Origin: an uncultured beta proteobacterium
GTDB taxonomy: Bacteria > Pseudomonadota > Gammaproteobacteria > Burkholderiales > Burkholderiaceae_C
Direction: 5' to 3'
Assembly: GCA_903897005.1 (NCBI GenBank)
Contig: CAITZZ010000334.1
Location: 1-49,749 of the forward strand
DNA: 49,749 nt
The position numbers and the translations under genes were made by a program. Below are positions 36,749 through 45,411 of the stretch, piece by piece. The notes under the pieces were generated by a model. It did not search any database, was not told the DNA's origin, and worked only from the letters and a program-made list of their open reading frames with translations. Numbering within the stretch: the first letter of the stretch is position 1; every line of letters starts with the position of its first letter.

Positions 36749-38006
36749 TGTCAAGGCCACACTGCTGATTGTTGACGATCAGCCTGAAAACCTGGCCGTC
36801 TTGAGCGCCTTGTTACAGCCGCACTATCTGGTACGGGCTGCACGGTCCGGGCAGCAGGCCTTGCGCGCCGCGGCCAAGACGCCTTGCCCCGATCTCATTT
36901 TGCTCGACGTCATGATGCCGGAGATGGATGGTTATGCCGTTCTGGCCCAGCTCAGGCAAACGCCGCTGTCTGCCGACATTCCGGTGATCTTCATTACCGC
37001 TCTGGTGACCGAGGAGGATGAACAGCGCGGTTTCGACCTGGGCGCAGTCGACTACATCACCAAGCCGATCAAGCCGGCGGTGGTGCTGGCGCGCGTTCGC
37101 ACTCAGCTTGAGTTGAAGCAGGCCCGTGACGAACTGGCTGACCAGAATGCCCGGCTTGAAGTTCTGGTGGCCGAACGCACCCAGGCGCTCCATCAGTCGC
37201 TGGAGAACACCGAGACCGCTCATGCCGCCCTGAAGAAGACCTACTTCGGTACCTTGATGGCGATTGCCGCGCTGGTCGAATTGCGCGGCGCCTCGGTCGG
37301 CGAACATTCGCGCCGGGTCGCGGATCTGGCGCGCCAGGTCGCCACCGATTTGGACATGGGGCCGACGGAGATTCAGGATGTCTTTGTTGCCGCCTTGCTG
37401 CACGACATCGGAAAGATCGGTTTTCCCGACGAGTTGCTGCGCAAACCGGTCCCGCTGATGAATGCGGATCAAGCGGGCCTGTACCGACGACACCCGGGAC
37501 TCGCCGCAGATGCGCTGGGAAAAATCGGGCCGCTGGCCGGCATCGCCGCGATTGTCCGCTCTCACCACGAACATTTCGACGGTTCAGGTTTTCCGGAAGG
37601 CCTTAGCGGTTTCGAGATTCCCCTGGGCGCGCGCATCATCTGCGCCGTCAGCGACCACGACGACTATCGCAGCGGCACGCTGACCAGTGCAGCCTTGTCG
37701 AGGAAAGAGGCCCGCCGCTGTCTGGTCGAAGGTCGCGGCCATCGCTACGACCCGGCCGTGATCGACCGGCTGGAGCCATTGCTTGACTTCGACGAAAGTC
37801 ACGACATCGGTGAGATCCGCGTCAGCGCCGGCCATCTGCAGGAGGGGATGCGGCTGGCGCGAGATCTGCTGCATCGCGATGGATTCCTGCTGCTGTCACG
37901 GGGTACCGTGCTGGATCGACGCCTGATCGAACAGTTGACCGCTGCCGAGCGGGAGGCAGGCCGCAGTTCAGAGATCCACGTGCAGCGCGAGCGCGAGAAG
38001 CGCTGA
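36738..38006 (+). CDS. REC-HD-GYP response regulator, second copy
   Basis: A 422-residue protein, paralogous to the one at 26201. REC has D57 in LILLDVMMPEMDG; the HD motif is LLHDIGKIGFPDE; the GYP motif is HHEHFDGSGFPEG (GFP instead of GYP). The downstream VADVFDAL segment typical of active HD-GYP proteins is changed to VSDHDDYRSG, and the C-terminus carries an extra stretch of about 60 residues. Activity may thus differ from the first copy. The start ATG 36738 has GAAGGAG at 36724-36730. It is the last gene of the operon; the convergent glgC gene ends 10 bp away. Confidence 0.88.
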   Translation: MSTDVKATLLIVDDQPENLAVLSALLQPHYLVRAARSGQQALRAAAKTPCPDLILLDVMMPEMDGYAVLAQLRQTPLSADIPVIFITALVTEEDEQRGFDLGAVDYITKPIKPAVVLARVRTQLELKQARDELADQNARLEVLVAERTQALHQSLENTETAHAALKKTYFGTLMAIAALVELRGASVGEHSRRVADLARQVATDLDMGPTEIQDVFVAALLHDIGKIGFPDELLRKPVPLMNADQAGLYRRHPGLAADALGKIGPLAGIAAIVRSHHEHFDGSGFPEGLSGFEIPLGARIICAVSDHDDYRSGTLTSAALSRKEARRCLVEGRGHRYDPAVIDRLEPLLDFDESHDIGEIRVSAGHLQEGMRLARDLLHRDGFLLLSRGTVLDRRLIEQLTAAEREAGRSSEIHVQREREKR

Positions 38007-38016
38007 TCCTCGAACC

Positions 38017-39300
38017 TCAAGTGCCGGGTTTTTCGATCTGCCGGTGAAGTCTTTGCCCAAGCATCTCAGGCGTGACCAGGGTCACACCGCGTTCAGTGAC
38101 GTGAAAGCCGCGCGCCCTGTCATGCCCGACGTCCAGCCCGGCGCTAAAACCGTCAGGTAAATGGCAGTGGTTGTCGACGATGGCGCGCCGCAGTGTGACA
38201 CCTTTGCCGATGGTTACGGCCGGCAAGACCAAAGAGTCTTCAATCACACTGCCTTCGCCGACCCGCACTTTGGAAAACAGGATCGAATGCCGCACTTTGG
38301 CCCCGCTGACGATACAACCGCTTGATACCAGCGAGTTGTAGGCCACCCCGCTGCGATCGGCCTCCTCAAACACAAACTTGGCCGGTGTGAGCTGCCGCTG
38401 CAGGCTCAAAATAGGCCATTCGTCGTCGTACAGGTTGAGTTCAGGTACCACCGATGTGAGGTCCATATTGGCCTCCCAGTAGGCGTCCACCGTTCCGATG
38501 TCACGCCAGTAAGGTGTCGCGTCGACCATGTTGATGCAGCTGTCCTCGAACCGGTGGGCGAAGACTCGATGCCGAGCCAGCAGCGAGGGGATGATGTCCC
38601 TGCCGAAATCATGGTGCGAAGTCGGATCCGTCGCGTCCCGCTCCAGTGCGGCAAGCAGCAGGTCAACGTCGAACACGTAAATCCCCATGCTTGCCAGCAC
38701 ATGGCTTGGGTGTTGCGGCAGCGCGCTCGCGTGCAGGGGTTTTTCCTCGAAGGCCACGATGCGCTGCTCGGCATCGACCGACATCACGCCAAATTCGCTC
38801 GCCTGCGCTGCGGGAACTTCAAGGCAGGCGATGGTCATTTCGGCGCCGCGCGCCACATGTTCGGCCAGCATGATCGAGTAGTCCATCTTGTAAATGTGGT
38901 CGCCGCCGAGCACCAGCACCAGGGCCGGTTTCGCCTCGTCAATGAAGGCCATGTTCTGATAGACCGCATTGGCCGTTCCGCTGTACCAGGACTCACCGTG
39001 CTGCTGCTGCGCCGGTACGACATCCACGTATTCACCCAGGCTGGCTGCGAGAAAACCCCAGCCATGTTCAATGTGGCGAATCAGGCTTTGTGCCTTGTAC
39101 TGCGTCAGCACGGCAATATGGCGAACGCCGGAGTTCACGCAGTTGCTCAGCGTAAAGTCAATGACGCTCAGGTGTCCGGCAAAAGGCAGCGCTGGCTTGA
39201 CGCGCCAGTCAGTCAACTGGTGTAGCCGACGGCCTCGTCCTCCCGCCAGCACCATCGCGTAAGTTCGGCCTGTCAGATGGGTTTTTGATTTGAAGGTCAT
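38017..39300 (-). CDS. glgC: Glucose-1-phosphate adenylyltransferase (ADP-glucose synthesis)
   Basis: A 427-residue ADP-glucose pyrophosphorylase that makes the glucosyl donor for glycogen. It has the nucleotide loop VLAGGRGRRLHQLT, KPALPFAG, GGDHIYKMDY, the sugar-binding FEEKP and a C-terminal left-handed beta-helix of hexapeptide type (SSGCIVSGAKVRHSIL). The start ATG (39300-39298) overlaps the stop of the GGDEF-EAL gene (ATGA) and is preceded by GAGGAAG inside that gene. So it is translationally coupled to a c-di-GMP enzyme. No glgA, glgB or glgP is in the window. Confidence 0.95.
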   Translation of the reverse strand: MTFKSKTHLTGRTYAMVLAGGRGRRLHQLTDWRVKPALPFAGHLSVIDFTLSNCVNSGVRHIAVLTQYKAQSLIRHIEHGWGFLAASLGEYVDVVPAQQQHGESWYSGTANAVYQNMAFIDEAKPALVLVLGGDHIYKMDYSIMLAEHVARGAEMTIACLEVPAAQASEFGVMSVDAEQRIVAFEEKPLHASALPQHPSHVLASMGIYVFDVDLLLAALERDATDPTSHHDFGRDIIPSLLARHRVFAHRFEDSCINMVDATPYWRDIGTVDAYWEANMDLTSVVPELNLYDDEWPILSLQRQLTPAKFVFEEADRSGVAYNSLVSSGCIVSGAKVRHSILFSKVRVGEGSVIEDSLVLPAVTIGKGVTLRRAIVDNHCHLPDGFSAGLDVGHDRARGFHVTERGVTLVTPEMLGQRLHRQIEKPGT

Positions 39301-42152
39301 GCTGTCTTCCTCGCGGCACGAATTCTTGTCGTCCTGTGACAGAAATCTCGCCAGGCCGCATCAGGCCGCCAGGCAGTTGACCACGCTGGCATCTGTTCGG
39401 CTGACATGGGCTGGGCAATGCCATAGCCCTGTGCCAGTTCGCAACCCAGTTGCAGCAGCAAAGTACCGTGCGCGACGGTCTCCACGCCTTCGGCAATGAC
39501 CTGACGCCTGAACGCAGCTGCCAGACCGATCACCCCTTGCAGGATGGCCAGGTCGTCCGGGTCTTCCAGCATGTCGCGCACAAAGCTCTGGTCGATCTTG
39601 AGCATGGCAACACGAAGAAGTTTGAGATAGGCAAGTGAGGAATAACCCGTTCCAAAGTCGTCCAGCGCAAACTTCACTCCGAGATGGGCACAGGCTTCGA
39701 TCACGTCCGACACCTGAGCAATATCTTCGAGCGCGCTGGTCTCCAGCACTTCGAGTTCGAGGCTGCTTGGCTTGACTTGCGGATGCTTTGCCAAGATGAA
39801 TTTGAATCGATCCACGAAGTCGCCTTGCTGCAACTGGCGCGAACCGACGTTGACGCTGACCCGCATGTCCAGGCCCGCTGCGTGCCAGAGCTCGATCTGG
39901 GTCAATGCGGTGTCAATCACCCACTCGCCAATATCGACCGCCAGTGGGTGATCCTCGATGAAGGGCAGGAACATGGCCGGTGACAAAAGGCCTTTGTCGG
40001 GATGCTGCCAACGGATCAGGGCTTCGGCCCCGATGATCTGGCCGCTTCGCATATTGACCTTGGGCTGGTAATGCAGGACAAACTCCTGCTGCTCAAGCGC
40101 CAGGCGGATGCGTTCCACGCTTTCGTGGCGGCCCCGGATACTGCTGTCCTGTGTCGCATCGAAGAAGTGCAGACGGTTCTTGCCAGCCAGCTTGGCCTGG
40201 TACATGGCCTGGTCGGCCTGGCGCAGCAGCTGATCGGCATCGATGTCCTGCGCTTGCGGGTAGAAGGTGATGCCCACGCTGGCTGAAACCTGAAGGCTGA
40301 GGACCCCAACCTGAACGTTCTGAGCGCAGGCGGCCTTGAGCCGATTGAGCATGGGCAGGCTGGCCACCCTATCGTCCACATCAATGAGCACAATCACAAA
40401 CTCGTCACCGCCGATTCGCGCCAGGCTGTCGCCTTCGCGCAATGCCAGCTTCATGCGCTGGGCCAGTGCGATCAGAACCTGGTCGCCAGTGTCATGGCCG
40501 TGCTGGTCGTTGATGGCCTTGAAACCATCGAGGTCAAGATAGACCACTGCGAGATGCTGAGCGCGCCGCAGCGCCTGCGCCATGGCCTGCTGCAAGCGGT
40601 CGGCCAGCAGCACCCGATTGGGCAGATTGGTGAGTGCATCAAAGTGAGCAACGCGCTCGAGTTGGCTTTGATGTGCCTTGCGCTCTGTAATGTCGCTGTT
40701 GGTGCCGATCATGCGCAAGGGCTTGCCATCAGCATCGCGGCTGACCACCATGCCGCGGCCCAAGGTCCATTTCCAGCTACCGTCCTTGCACAGCATACGG
40801 AACTCCACGTTGGCTGCGCCGGGCTTACCCTCCATGTAGGGCTGTATCGCGGCAAACACACCGGGCGCATCATCGGGGTGGATGCGTTTGCTCCATTCAT
40901 CCGAGGTGGTGCCGAAGTCGGCGTCGGCATAGCCATACATCTGCTTGTAGCGCGGCGAGAAGAAGGCCTCACCGGTCTGGGTATTCCAGTCCCAAAGACC
41001 ATCGCCCGCACCATCGATAGCAAATTTCCAGCGTTCTTCGCTCCTCAGGAGCGCACCCTCGCGCTCGATCCAGGTCTCGACCAGGCGATTGAAGCCACCG
41101 GTGAGCTGGCCGATTTCGTCCTGACTGGAGACTGGCAGGGCTTGTGGAATCTGCTTCCTGCTGGACAGGGCGACCATGGCATCGGCGGTGGCTGTCAGCG
41201 GCTCGAGCTGGCGCTTAAGCATCCACCAGGTCAGCAAGCCGGCCAGCAGGGTCAGGCATAGCGAAGCCAGCAGCATGCGCCGCTGCATGTCGTCAATCGG
41301 GGCAAAGGCGTCTGCGGTGGGCATGACGACGCCCATCAACCAGCCCGCCGCCGGAATGCCTTTGGCCGACGTGAGCTCTTCCACGCCCCGCGAATTGACC
41401 GAAACGCCGTAGCCCTCAAAGCCCTGCATGTAGCGGTCGAGCATCGGGTTCACACCCACGGGGGGCAGCGACTGCATGATGCGGGTCCTGTCAGTGGCGG
41501 TAACGACGAGCCGCTCCTTCGGTGCATTCAGCAGGTAGCCGCCGCTCCGGCCATAGCGGTTCTCGGTGATCTCGTCCAGAAAATTGGGCTGACTCAGGTC
41601 GGTCACCCCGGCCAGCGCACCGATGACCTTGCCCTGGCGGTCGCGGATCGGCGCGGCTATCACGATCACCGGAGATTTGAGCTGCTTGCCCATAACCGGG
41701 CGGCCGACCGAGGCTCGGCCCTCCTTCAGTGCGGCGACGATGAAGTCACGATCCAGGTAATTGACACCGATCCGCCCGGCCGAAACCGGGAGGGAGGCAA
41801 TGGCCACGCCATCGGCCCCGGTGATGAAGGTGCCAGCGTTGAACATGATGGGAAGAATCGGGCGCTCTGCCAGCCGGGTCTGCAGCTTCACCGTATGAGC
41901 AAGCAGGTCGGCATCGATTTGGACCGCAACGGCTTCGAGGGCGCGCAAGCGATCAGACAGACGATCATTGACATTGCTGGCGATCACGGAGACGGTGGAG
42001 AACTGCTGCTCGCCCAGCAGGCGCTGCATATCGCCCTGTAGCAGGCGGCTGGCAAAAAACGTTGTCGCCCAGATGCTGAGCACGAAAATAGCGAGCGTGA
42101 ACAGCGTCACTCTGGTCTTGAGCGAGCGACTCAACGAGAAACGTGAGTTCAC
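39297..42152 (-). CDS. dCache-HAMP-PAS-GGDEF-EAL c-di-GMP signalling protein
   Basis: A 951-residue membrane protein: helix 14-34, dCache-type periplasmic domain to about 290, a second helix, HAMP, PAS (about 380-500), GGDEF and EAL. GGDEF is intact at residues 581-585 (RIGGDEFV) with an RxxD inhibitory site five residues before (REGDSLARI). EAL is intact at 710-712 (GAEALIRW), with DDFGTGYSSL later. Both synthesis and hydrolysis of c-di-GMP are therefore possible. GTG 42152 is the start, with AAGGAGG 8 bases upstream. The periplasmic half matches that of the hybrid kinase at 30057 throughout (GEQQFS, NFLDEI, YMQGFEGYG). The gene is in one operon with glgC. Confidence 0.93.
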   Translation of the reverse strand: MNSRFSLSRSLKTRVTLFTLAIFVLSIWATTFFASRLLQGDMQRLLGEQQFSTVSVIASNVNDRLSDRLRALEAVAVQIDADLLAHTVKLQTRLAERPILPIMFNAGTFITGADGVAIASLPVSAGRIGVNYLDRDFIVAALKEGRASVGRPVMGKQLKSPVIVIAAPIRDRQGKVIGALAGVTDLSQPNFLDEITENRYGRSGGYLLNAPKERLVVTATDRTRIMQSLPPVGVNPMLDRYMQGFEGYGVSVNSRGVEELTSAKGIPAAGWLMGVVMPTADAFAPIDDMQRRMLLASLCLTLLAGLLTWWMLKRQLEPLTATADAMVALSSRKQIPQALPVSSQDEIGQLTGGFNRLVETWIEREGALLRSEERWKFAIDGAGDGLWDWNTQTGEAFFSPRYKQMYGYADADFGTTSDEWSKRIHPDDAPGVFAAIQPYMEGKPGAANVEFRMLCKDGSWKWTLGRGMVVSRDADGKPLRMIGTNSDITERKAHQSQLERVAHFDALTNLPNRVLLADRLQQAMAQALRRAQHLAVVYLDLDGFKAINDQHGHDTGDQVLIALAQRMKLALREGDSLARIGGDEFVIVLIDVDDRVASLPMLNRLKAACAQNVQVGVLSLQVSASVGITFYPQAQDIDADQLLRQADQAMYQAKLAGKNRLHFFDATQDSSIRGRHESVERIRLALEQQEFVLHYQPKVNMRSGQIIGAEALIRWQHPDKGLLSPAMFLPFIEDHPLAVDIGEWVIDTALTQIELWHAAGLDMRVSVNVGSRQLQQGDFVDRFKFILAKHPQVKPSSLELEVLETSALEDIAQVSDVIEACAHLGVKFALDDFGTGYSSLAYLKLLRVAMLKIDQSFVRDMLEDPDDLAILQGVIGLAAAFRRQVIAEGVETVAHGTLLLQLGCELAQGYGIAQPMSAEQMPAWSTAWRPDAAWRDFCHRTTRIRAARKTA

Positions 42153-42160
42153 CTCTGCTG

Positions 42161-42167
42161 CCTCCTT
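42161..42167 (-). promoter_or_regulatory. Shine-Dalgarno site deciding the GTG start of the GGDEF-EAL gene
   Basis: On the minus strand AAGGAGG is followed by 8 bases and then GTG (42152-42150). This near-perfect site supports the GTG as the start. Confidence 0.8.
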
Positions 42168-42171
42168 GGTA

Positions 42172-42183
42172 GGTCATTTGACC
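42172..42183. promoter_or_regulatory. Short palindrome upstream of the GGDEF-EAL gene
   Basis: GGTCA-TT-TGACC, a 12-base inverted repeat lying 20 bases before the GTG start, at the edge of the divergent promoter region. It could be an operator half-site pair, but it is short and no second copy was noticed. Confidence 0.3.
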
Positions 42184-42454
42184 GAATCGCCATCAAGCCG
42201 CACCGGGATGTCCGCGTTGCACCGCTGGCTTCGCAGTGTCGCCGGTTCGGGACTGCCATGAAGGTCCGAGAAGAGGCCTTTTTGCACCGCTCCTCAACGG
42301 ACTGGCGAACGCGCGCGCTGCCTATCATGCATTGGGGCGCCTGGCTGAAAAAAAAGGCGCTGGAATGCTTGCAACAGCAAGAGTGACTGACTGGCCGCCA
42401 AACGGCAGGGCAGTAGCAGCGCCATTCACATGGGCGCGAGACTGGAGATTGTCG

Positions 42455-43483
42455 ATGAGTGCGGATGCCGTGATCCAGGAGCAGACCGACGTCACCGGGG
42501 CGTTGTACCGGGCCGCTATGGGTGCGCCAAATCAGGCCTACTACCTGCGTCACTTTGCCAGATTTGATGCCGCAGGCAAGACCGGCATCAGCTGGAACTG
42601 GGCGGTCTTTGCTTCGCCGCTGAACTGGTTGATCTTCAGAAAGATGTGGGGTCTGGCGCGCTGGTATGCGCTCGTGCTTGGCTTGTTGGTGGCGGCCCTG
42701 CTTGGCATCGGCAGATTCGGCTGGCGCTATTCCAGCGCGACTGCATGGGCCTTGCTGTTGTTTGTGCTGCTGGCCAGCTCGGTCATAGCAGCCATCTATG
42801 CCAATGCCGCCTACTACCGGTTTTGCGAGAAAAGAATCACCCGGGCGCTGGTCGCCAATCTGGGTGTGCACAGAGCCTGCGAGATGCTGACGGGGCAGGC
42901 CAGTTCCGCTCGACGCGGCTGGGCGCTGGCAGGACTGAACCTGCTAGGCTGCTGCTTGTTGCTGGTAGCGGCTGTCAACTCGACGGGCGCCCAGCAGTTG
43001 CGACGCCCGAGCCTGTCGTTTGCTGCGCCGATACCAGAAGGCGCCAGCCGCACGCTGCGCGTGACTGCCCCGCTAAAGAGCATACCCCCCGTGCTTGCCA
43101 TGGCGACCAGCGCCCCGGTGCCAGCTGCAAGCGCTGAGCCAGCCACAAGCGTCGCGCCAACTGCAAGCGCTGAGCCAGCCACAAGCGCCGTGCCAGCGAC
43201 GCAGGCCGCAGTCCTGGCGGAAGCGCCACCGCAATCCGAGCCGGCCAGGCCTGGCCCACGCTATTACGTCCAGGTTGGCGCTTATGCCAAGAAGGACAAT
43301 GCGCGCAAAGTCATGTTGCGGCTGCAAACCACCGACCTGGAGGCGCATCGGCAATTGGTCTCGACCAAGCGGGGTGCATTGATTCAGGTGCGGGTTGGGC
43401 CGCTCGCCAGCCGCTCCGATGCCCTGGCCGCCGCGGACCAGATCAAGGCGCTCGATCTGCCCGCGCTGCTGGTCAAACATTGA
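42455..43483 (+). CDS. DUF2628-like membrane protein with C-terminal SPOR domain
   Basis: A 342-residue protein. Residues about 20-110 resemble DUF2628 (YYLRHFARFDAAGKTGISWN, FASPLNWLIFRKMWG), with two or three membrane helices; another helix lies near 160-175. A low-complexity Ala/Pro/Ser/Thr linker then leads to a C-terminal SPOR domain (YYVQVGAYAKKDNARKVMLR, VRVGPLASRSDALAA). SPOR domains bind denuded septal peptidoglycan. ATG 42455 is preferred, with TGGAG 7 bases upstream; the longer frame from 42236 has no similarity. The function is unknown beyond likely envelope location. Confidence 0.8.
   Translation: MSADAVIQEQTDVTGALYRAAMGAPNQAYYLRHFARFDAAGKTGISWNWAVFASPLNWLIFRKMWGLARWYALVLGLLVAALLGIGRFGWRYSSATAWALLLFVLLASSVIAAIYANAAYYRFCEKRITRALVANLGVHRACEMLTGQASSARRGWALAGLNLLGCCLLLVAAVNSTGAQQLRRPSLSFAAPIPEGASRTLRVTAPLKSIPPVLAMATSAPVPAASAEPATSVAPTASAEPATSAVPATQAAVLAEAPPQSEPARPGPRYYVQVGAYAKKDNARKVMLRLQTTDLEAHRQLVSTKRGALIQVRVGPLASRSDALAAADQIKALDLPALLVKH
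43125..43187. repeat. In-frame tandem repeat in the SPOR protein linker
   Basis: A 27-base unit from CTGCAAGCG to CACAAGCG occurs identically at 43125-43151 and 43161-43187, with a 36-base period. It encodes the repeated Ala/Ser/Glu/Pro/Thr linker (ASAEPATS twice). Such repeats can change length by slippage without breaking the frame. Confidence 0.8.
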
Positions 43484-43499
43484 GGGATCAGCGGCCGTC

Positions 43500-43838
43500 A
43501 TGATGCGAGAGCCCCCATCCGGTCGCAAGCATGTCATTTGGTCCCAATTTGCCGTGTTCGCCCTGGTATTTATTTTGACAACGGCCTTCTTCAAGAACAC
43601 CTTTCAGTGGCTATCGGGCAAGTGGCTGGCACCGGCCGCACTGCTTGCCGCACCAGCCGCTTTTCCGGGCTTCGGTTCGTTTGAGAGTACGTTCAGGCCC
43701 AAGCCAGCTGTTGCGCCAGTTTTGGTTCAATGGCAGGTTCCAGCTGAAGTCGAGGCTGCAGCCCTGAAGGAGACGCTGATGCTGGCCGGGCCAGTCGCCA
43801 GGCTGCCACGGCCTGGGTCGATCAAAGGTTCGCCGTGA
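43500..43838 (+). CDS. Small hypothetical membrane protein
   Basis: A 112-residue frame starting MMREPPSGRKHVIW, with one hydrophobic helix at about 16-32 (FAVFALVFILTTAFF) and a Pro/Ala-rich remainder. I recognise no family. ATG 43500 is chosen because the frame further upstream lies inside the SPOR gene. It begins 16 bp after that gene and is followed by a 99-bp gap, so it may be expressed with the SPOR protein. Coding status is moderately supported by position and the helix. Confidence 0.5.
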   Translation: MMREPPSGRKHVIWSQFAVFALVFILTTAFFKNTFQWLSGKWLAPAALLAAPAAFPGFGSFESTFRPKPAVAPVLVQWQVPAEVEAAALKETLMLAGPVARLPRPGSIKGSP

Positions 43839-43937
43839 GCCCTTTGACCAGCGTGGCCTGTGCATGGATCTGAAGTGGGGAATCTTCGGACGACGTAAAC
43901 TGCGTGACCTTGCCAAACCATCAACCGGAGCCATGCC

Positions 43938-45377
43938 ATGACCGTCGTCGTACCGAAGCCAGTCTTAGCCATAACCAGGATGCAAGAGGTGTTCGAGCGT
44001 CAAGCGGCCACCGCCTTGCGGCTCAGAAGCTCCACTGCCGATGAACGAATCGCCAGGATACGCAAACTGCGCGATAGCGTGATCGCCCATGCTGATGACT
44101 GGTATCGCGCTGCCTATGCCGACTTCAGGAAGCCCCCCGGTGAGGTCGACCTGGGGGAAATCCTGCCGATCTGCGTGGAGGCCAACGACGCCATCAGCCA
44201 TCTAAAGAAGTGGATGAAGCCCAAGCGCGTCTGGCCGACCCTGCTGACGGTCGGAACCCGCAGCTACGTGCAATACATGCCGCGCGGACGCTGCCTGATC
44301 ATCGGTCCCTTCAACTACCCCATCAACCTCACGCTGGGGCCGCTGGTCTCGGCGATTGCGGCTGGCAACACGGCGATCCTGAAACCGTCTGAGTTGACGC
44401 CGCACATGTCAGCCCTGATCGCCAAGGTGGTCCGGGAAGTCTTCACAGAAGACGAGGTCGCCATCTTCGAGGGCGAAGCCGACGTGGCGCAGGCTTTGCA
44501 GGAGTTGCCGTTTGATCACATCTTCTTCACAGGCAGCCCGGCGATCGGCAAGTTCGTCATGGCGGCAGCGGCAAAGAACCTGGCCAGCGTCACGCTGGAG
44601 CTCGGCGGCAAGAGCCCGACGATTGTCGACGCCAGCGCCAATCTGAAACTGGCAGCCAGCAACATCATGTGGGCCAAGTTCGCCAATTCCGGGCAGACCT
44701 GCATTGCCCCGGACTACGTCTATGTGCACGAGAGTGTCAAGGCCCCATGGGTCGAGTGTTGCCGCGCCGAACTCGCAAGGGCGTATGGCGCCACTTTGTC
44801 CGAGCAGCAGGGCAGCCCGCATCTGGCGCATATGGTGAACGCACGTCATACAACGCGCGTCAAAGCGCTGCTCGATGACGCCAAGGCGGGTGGTGCTCAA
44901 ACCCTGGTCGGCGGCGCAGTGGTGGAAAGTGCCTGCTTCATCCAGCCAACGCTGCTCGACAGCATTGCAGCGGACGCCCGCATCATGGACGAAGAGATTT
45001 TTGGTCCTTTGTTGCCGGTGATTGGCTACAGCCAGATCGACCAGGTGATTGCCAGCATCAACGCGGGTCCCAAGCCGTTGGCCCTGTATATCTACAGCCA
45101 GAGCAACGCCAATATCGACAAAGTACTCACCCATACCTCGTCCGGCGGTGCCTGTGTCAATCACTCGCTGATGCAGTTTCTGCACGGCAATCTGCCATTT
45201 GGCGGCGTCAACAACTCCGGTATTGGCAACGCGCACGGCCACTATGGGTTCAAGACCTTCAGCCATGAGCGCGGCGTTGTCCGCACCCAGTTCTCGTTGG
45301 CGGCAACCCTGTTCAAAGCCGGCGAGATACCCCCCATGATTCGCAAACTGATCAAGTCGGCGTTCAGGATTCTCTGA
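43938..45377 (+). CDS. Aldehyde dehydrogenase (ALDH superfamily, class 3-like)
   Basis: A 479-residue NAD(P)-dependent aldehyde dehydrogenase. The catalytic Cys is C255 in NSGQTCIAPDYV and the general-base Glu is E221 in LELGGKSP. GPFNYPINLTLGPL and FFTGSPAIGKFV are cofactor contacts. The C-terminal hydrophobic part (MIRKLIKSAF) is like ALDH3-type enzymes. The neighbour on the opposite strand is indolepyruvate oxidoreductase, so oxidation of indole-3-acetaldehyde or another aryl aldehyde is conceivable, but that rests only on position. It has a 99-bp upstream gap and probably its own promoter. Confidence 0.92.
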   Translation: MTVVVPKPVLAITRMQEVFERQAATALRLRSSTADERIARIRKLRDSVIAHADDWYRAAYADFRKPPGEVDLGEILPICVEANDAISHLKKWMKPKRVWPTLLTVGTRSYVQYMPRGRCLIIGPFNYPINLTLGPLVSAIAAGNTAILKPSELTPHMSALIAKVVREVFTEDEVAIFEGEADVAQALQELPFDHIFFTGSPAIGKFVMAAAAKNLASVTLELGGKSPTIVDASANLKLAASNIMWAKFANSGQTCIAPDYVYVHESVKAPWVECCRAELARAYGATLSEQQGSPHLAHMVNARHTTRVKALLDDAKAGGAQTLVGGAVVESACFIQPTLLDSIAADARIMDEEIFGPLLPVIGYSQIDQVIASINAGPKPLALYIYSQSNANIDKVLTHTSSGGACVNHSLMQFLHGNLPFGGVNNSGIGNAHGHYGFKTFSHERGVVRTQFSLAATLFKAGEIPPMIRKLIKSAFRIL

Positions 45378-45386
45378 GCTTTTTAC

Positions 45387-45404
45387 GCCGGCCTTGATGC
45401 CGGC
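45387..45404. terminator. Hairpin between convergent aldehyde dehydrogenase and iorB genes
   Basis: GCCGGC-CTTGAT-GCCGGC can form a 6-bp all-G/C stem between the two convergent stop codons. The TTTTT run lies on its left side, so it does not follow the stem in the direction of either gene. A weak, bidirectional or purely structural role is possible. Confidence 0.35.
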
Positions 45405-45411
45405 CTGCGCC

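Larger units (their letters stand above)
42153..42454. other. Divergent intergenic region
   Basis: 302 bp between the GGDEF-EAL gene (-) and the SPOR-domain gene (+). It must hold the promoters of both. I see the minus-strand ribosome site, the GGTCATTTGACC palindrome, and near 42337-42360 a GCGCCT/AGGCGC inverted repeat around an A-run. The plus frame stays open through part of it, but without family similarity. No promoter with good -35/-10 spacing could be fixed by eye. Confidence 0.5.

Noticed and set aside
43125-43187. CRISPR-like direct repeats
   Set aside because: There are only two copies, in frame within a coding linker, with a 9-base interval; no array or cas gene is present.
45387-45404. 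Strong bidirectional terminator
   Set aside because: The stem is good, but the T-run does not follow it in the direction of either gene, so it is listed only at low confidence.
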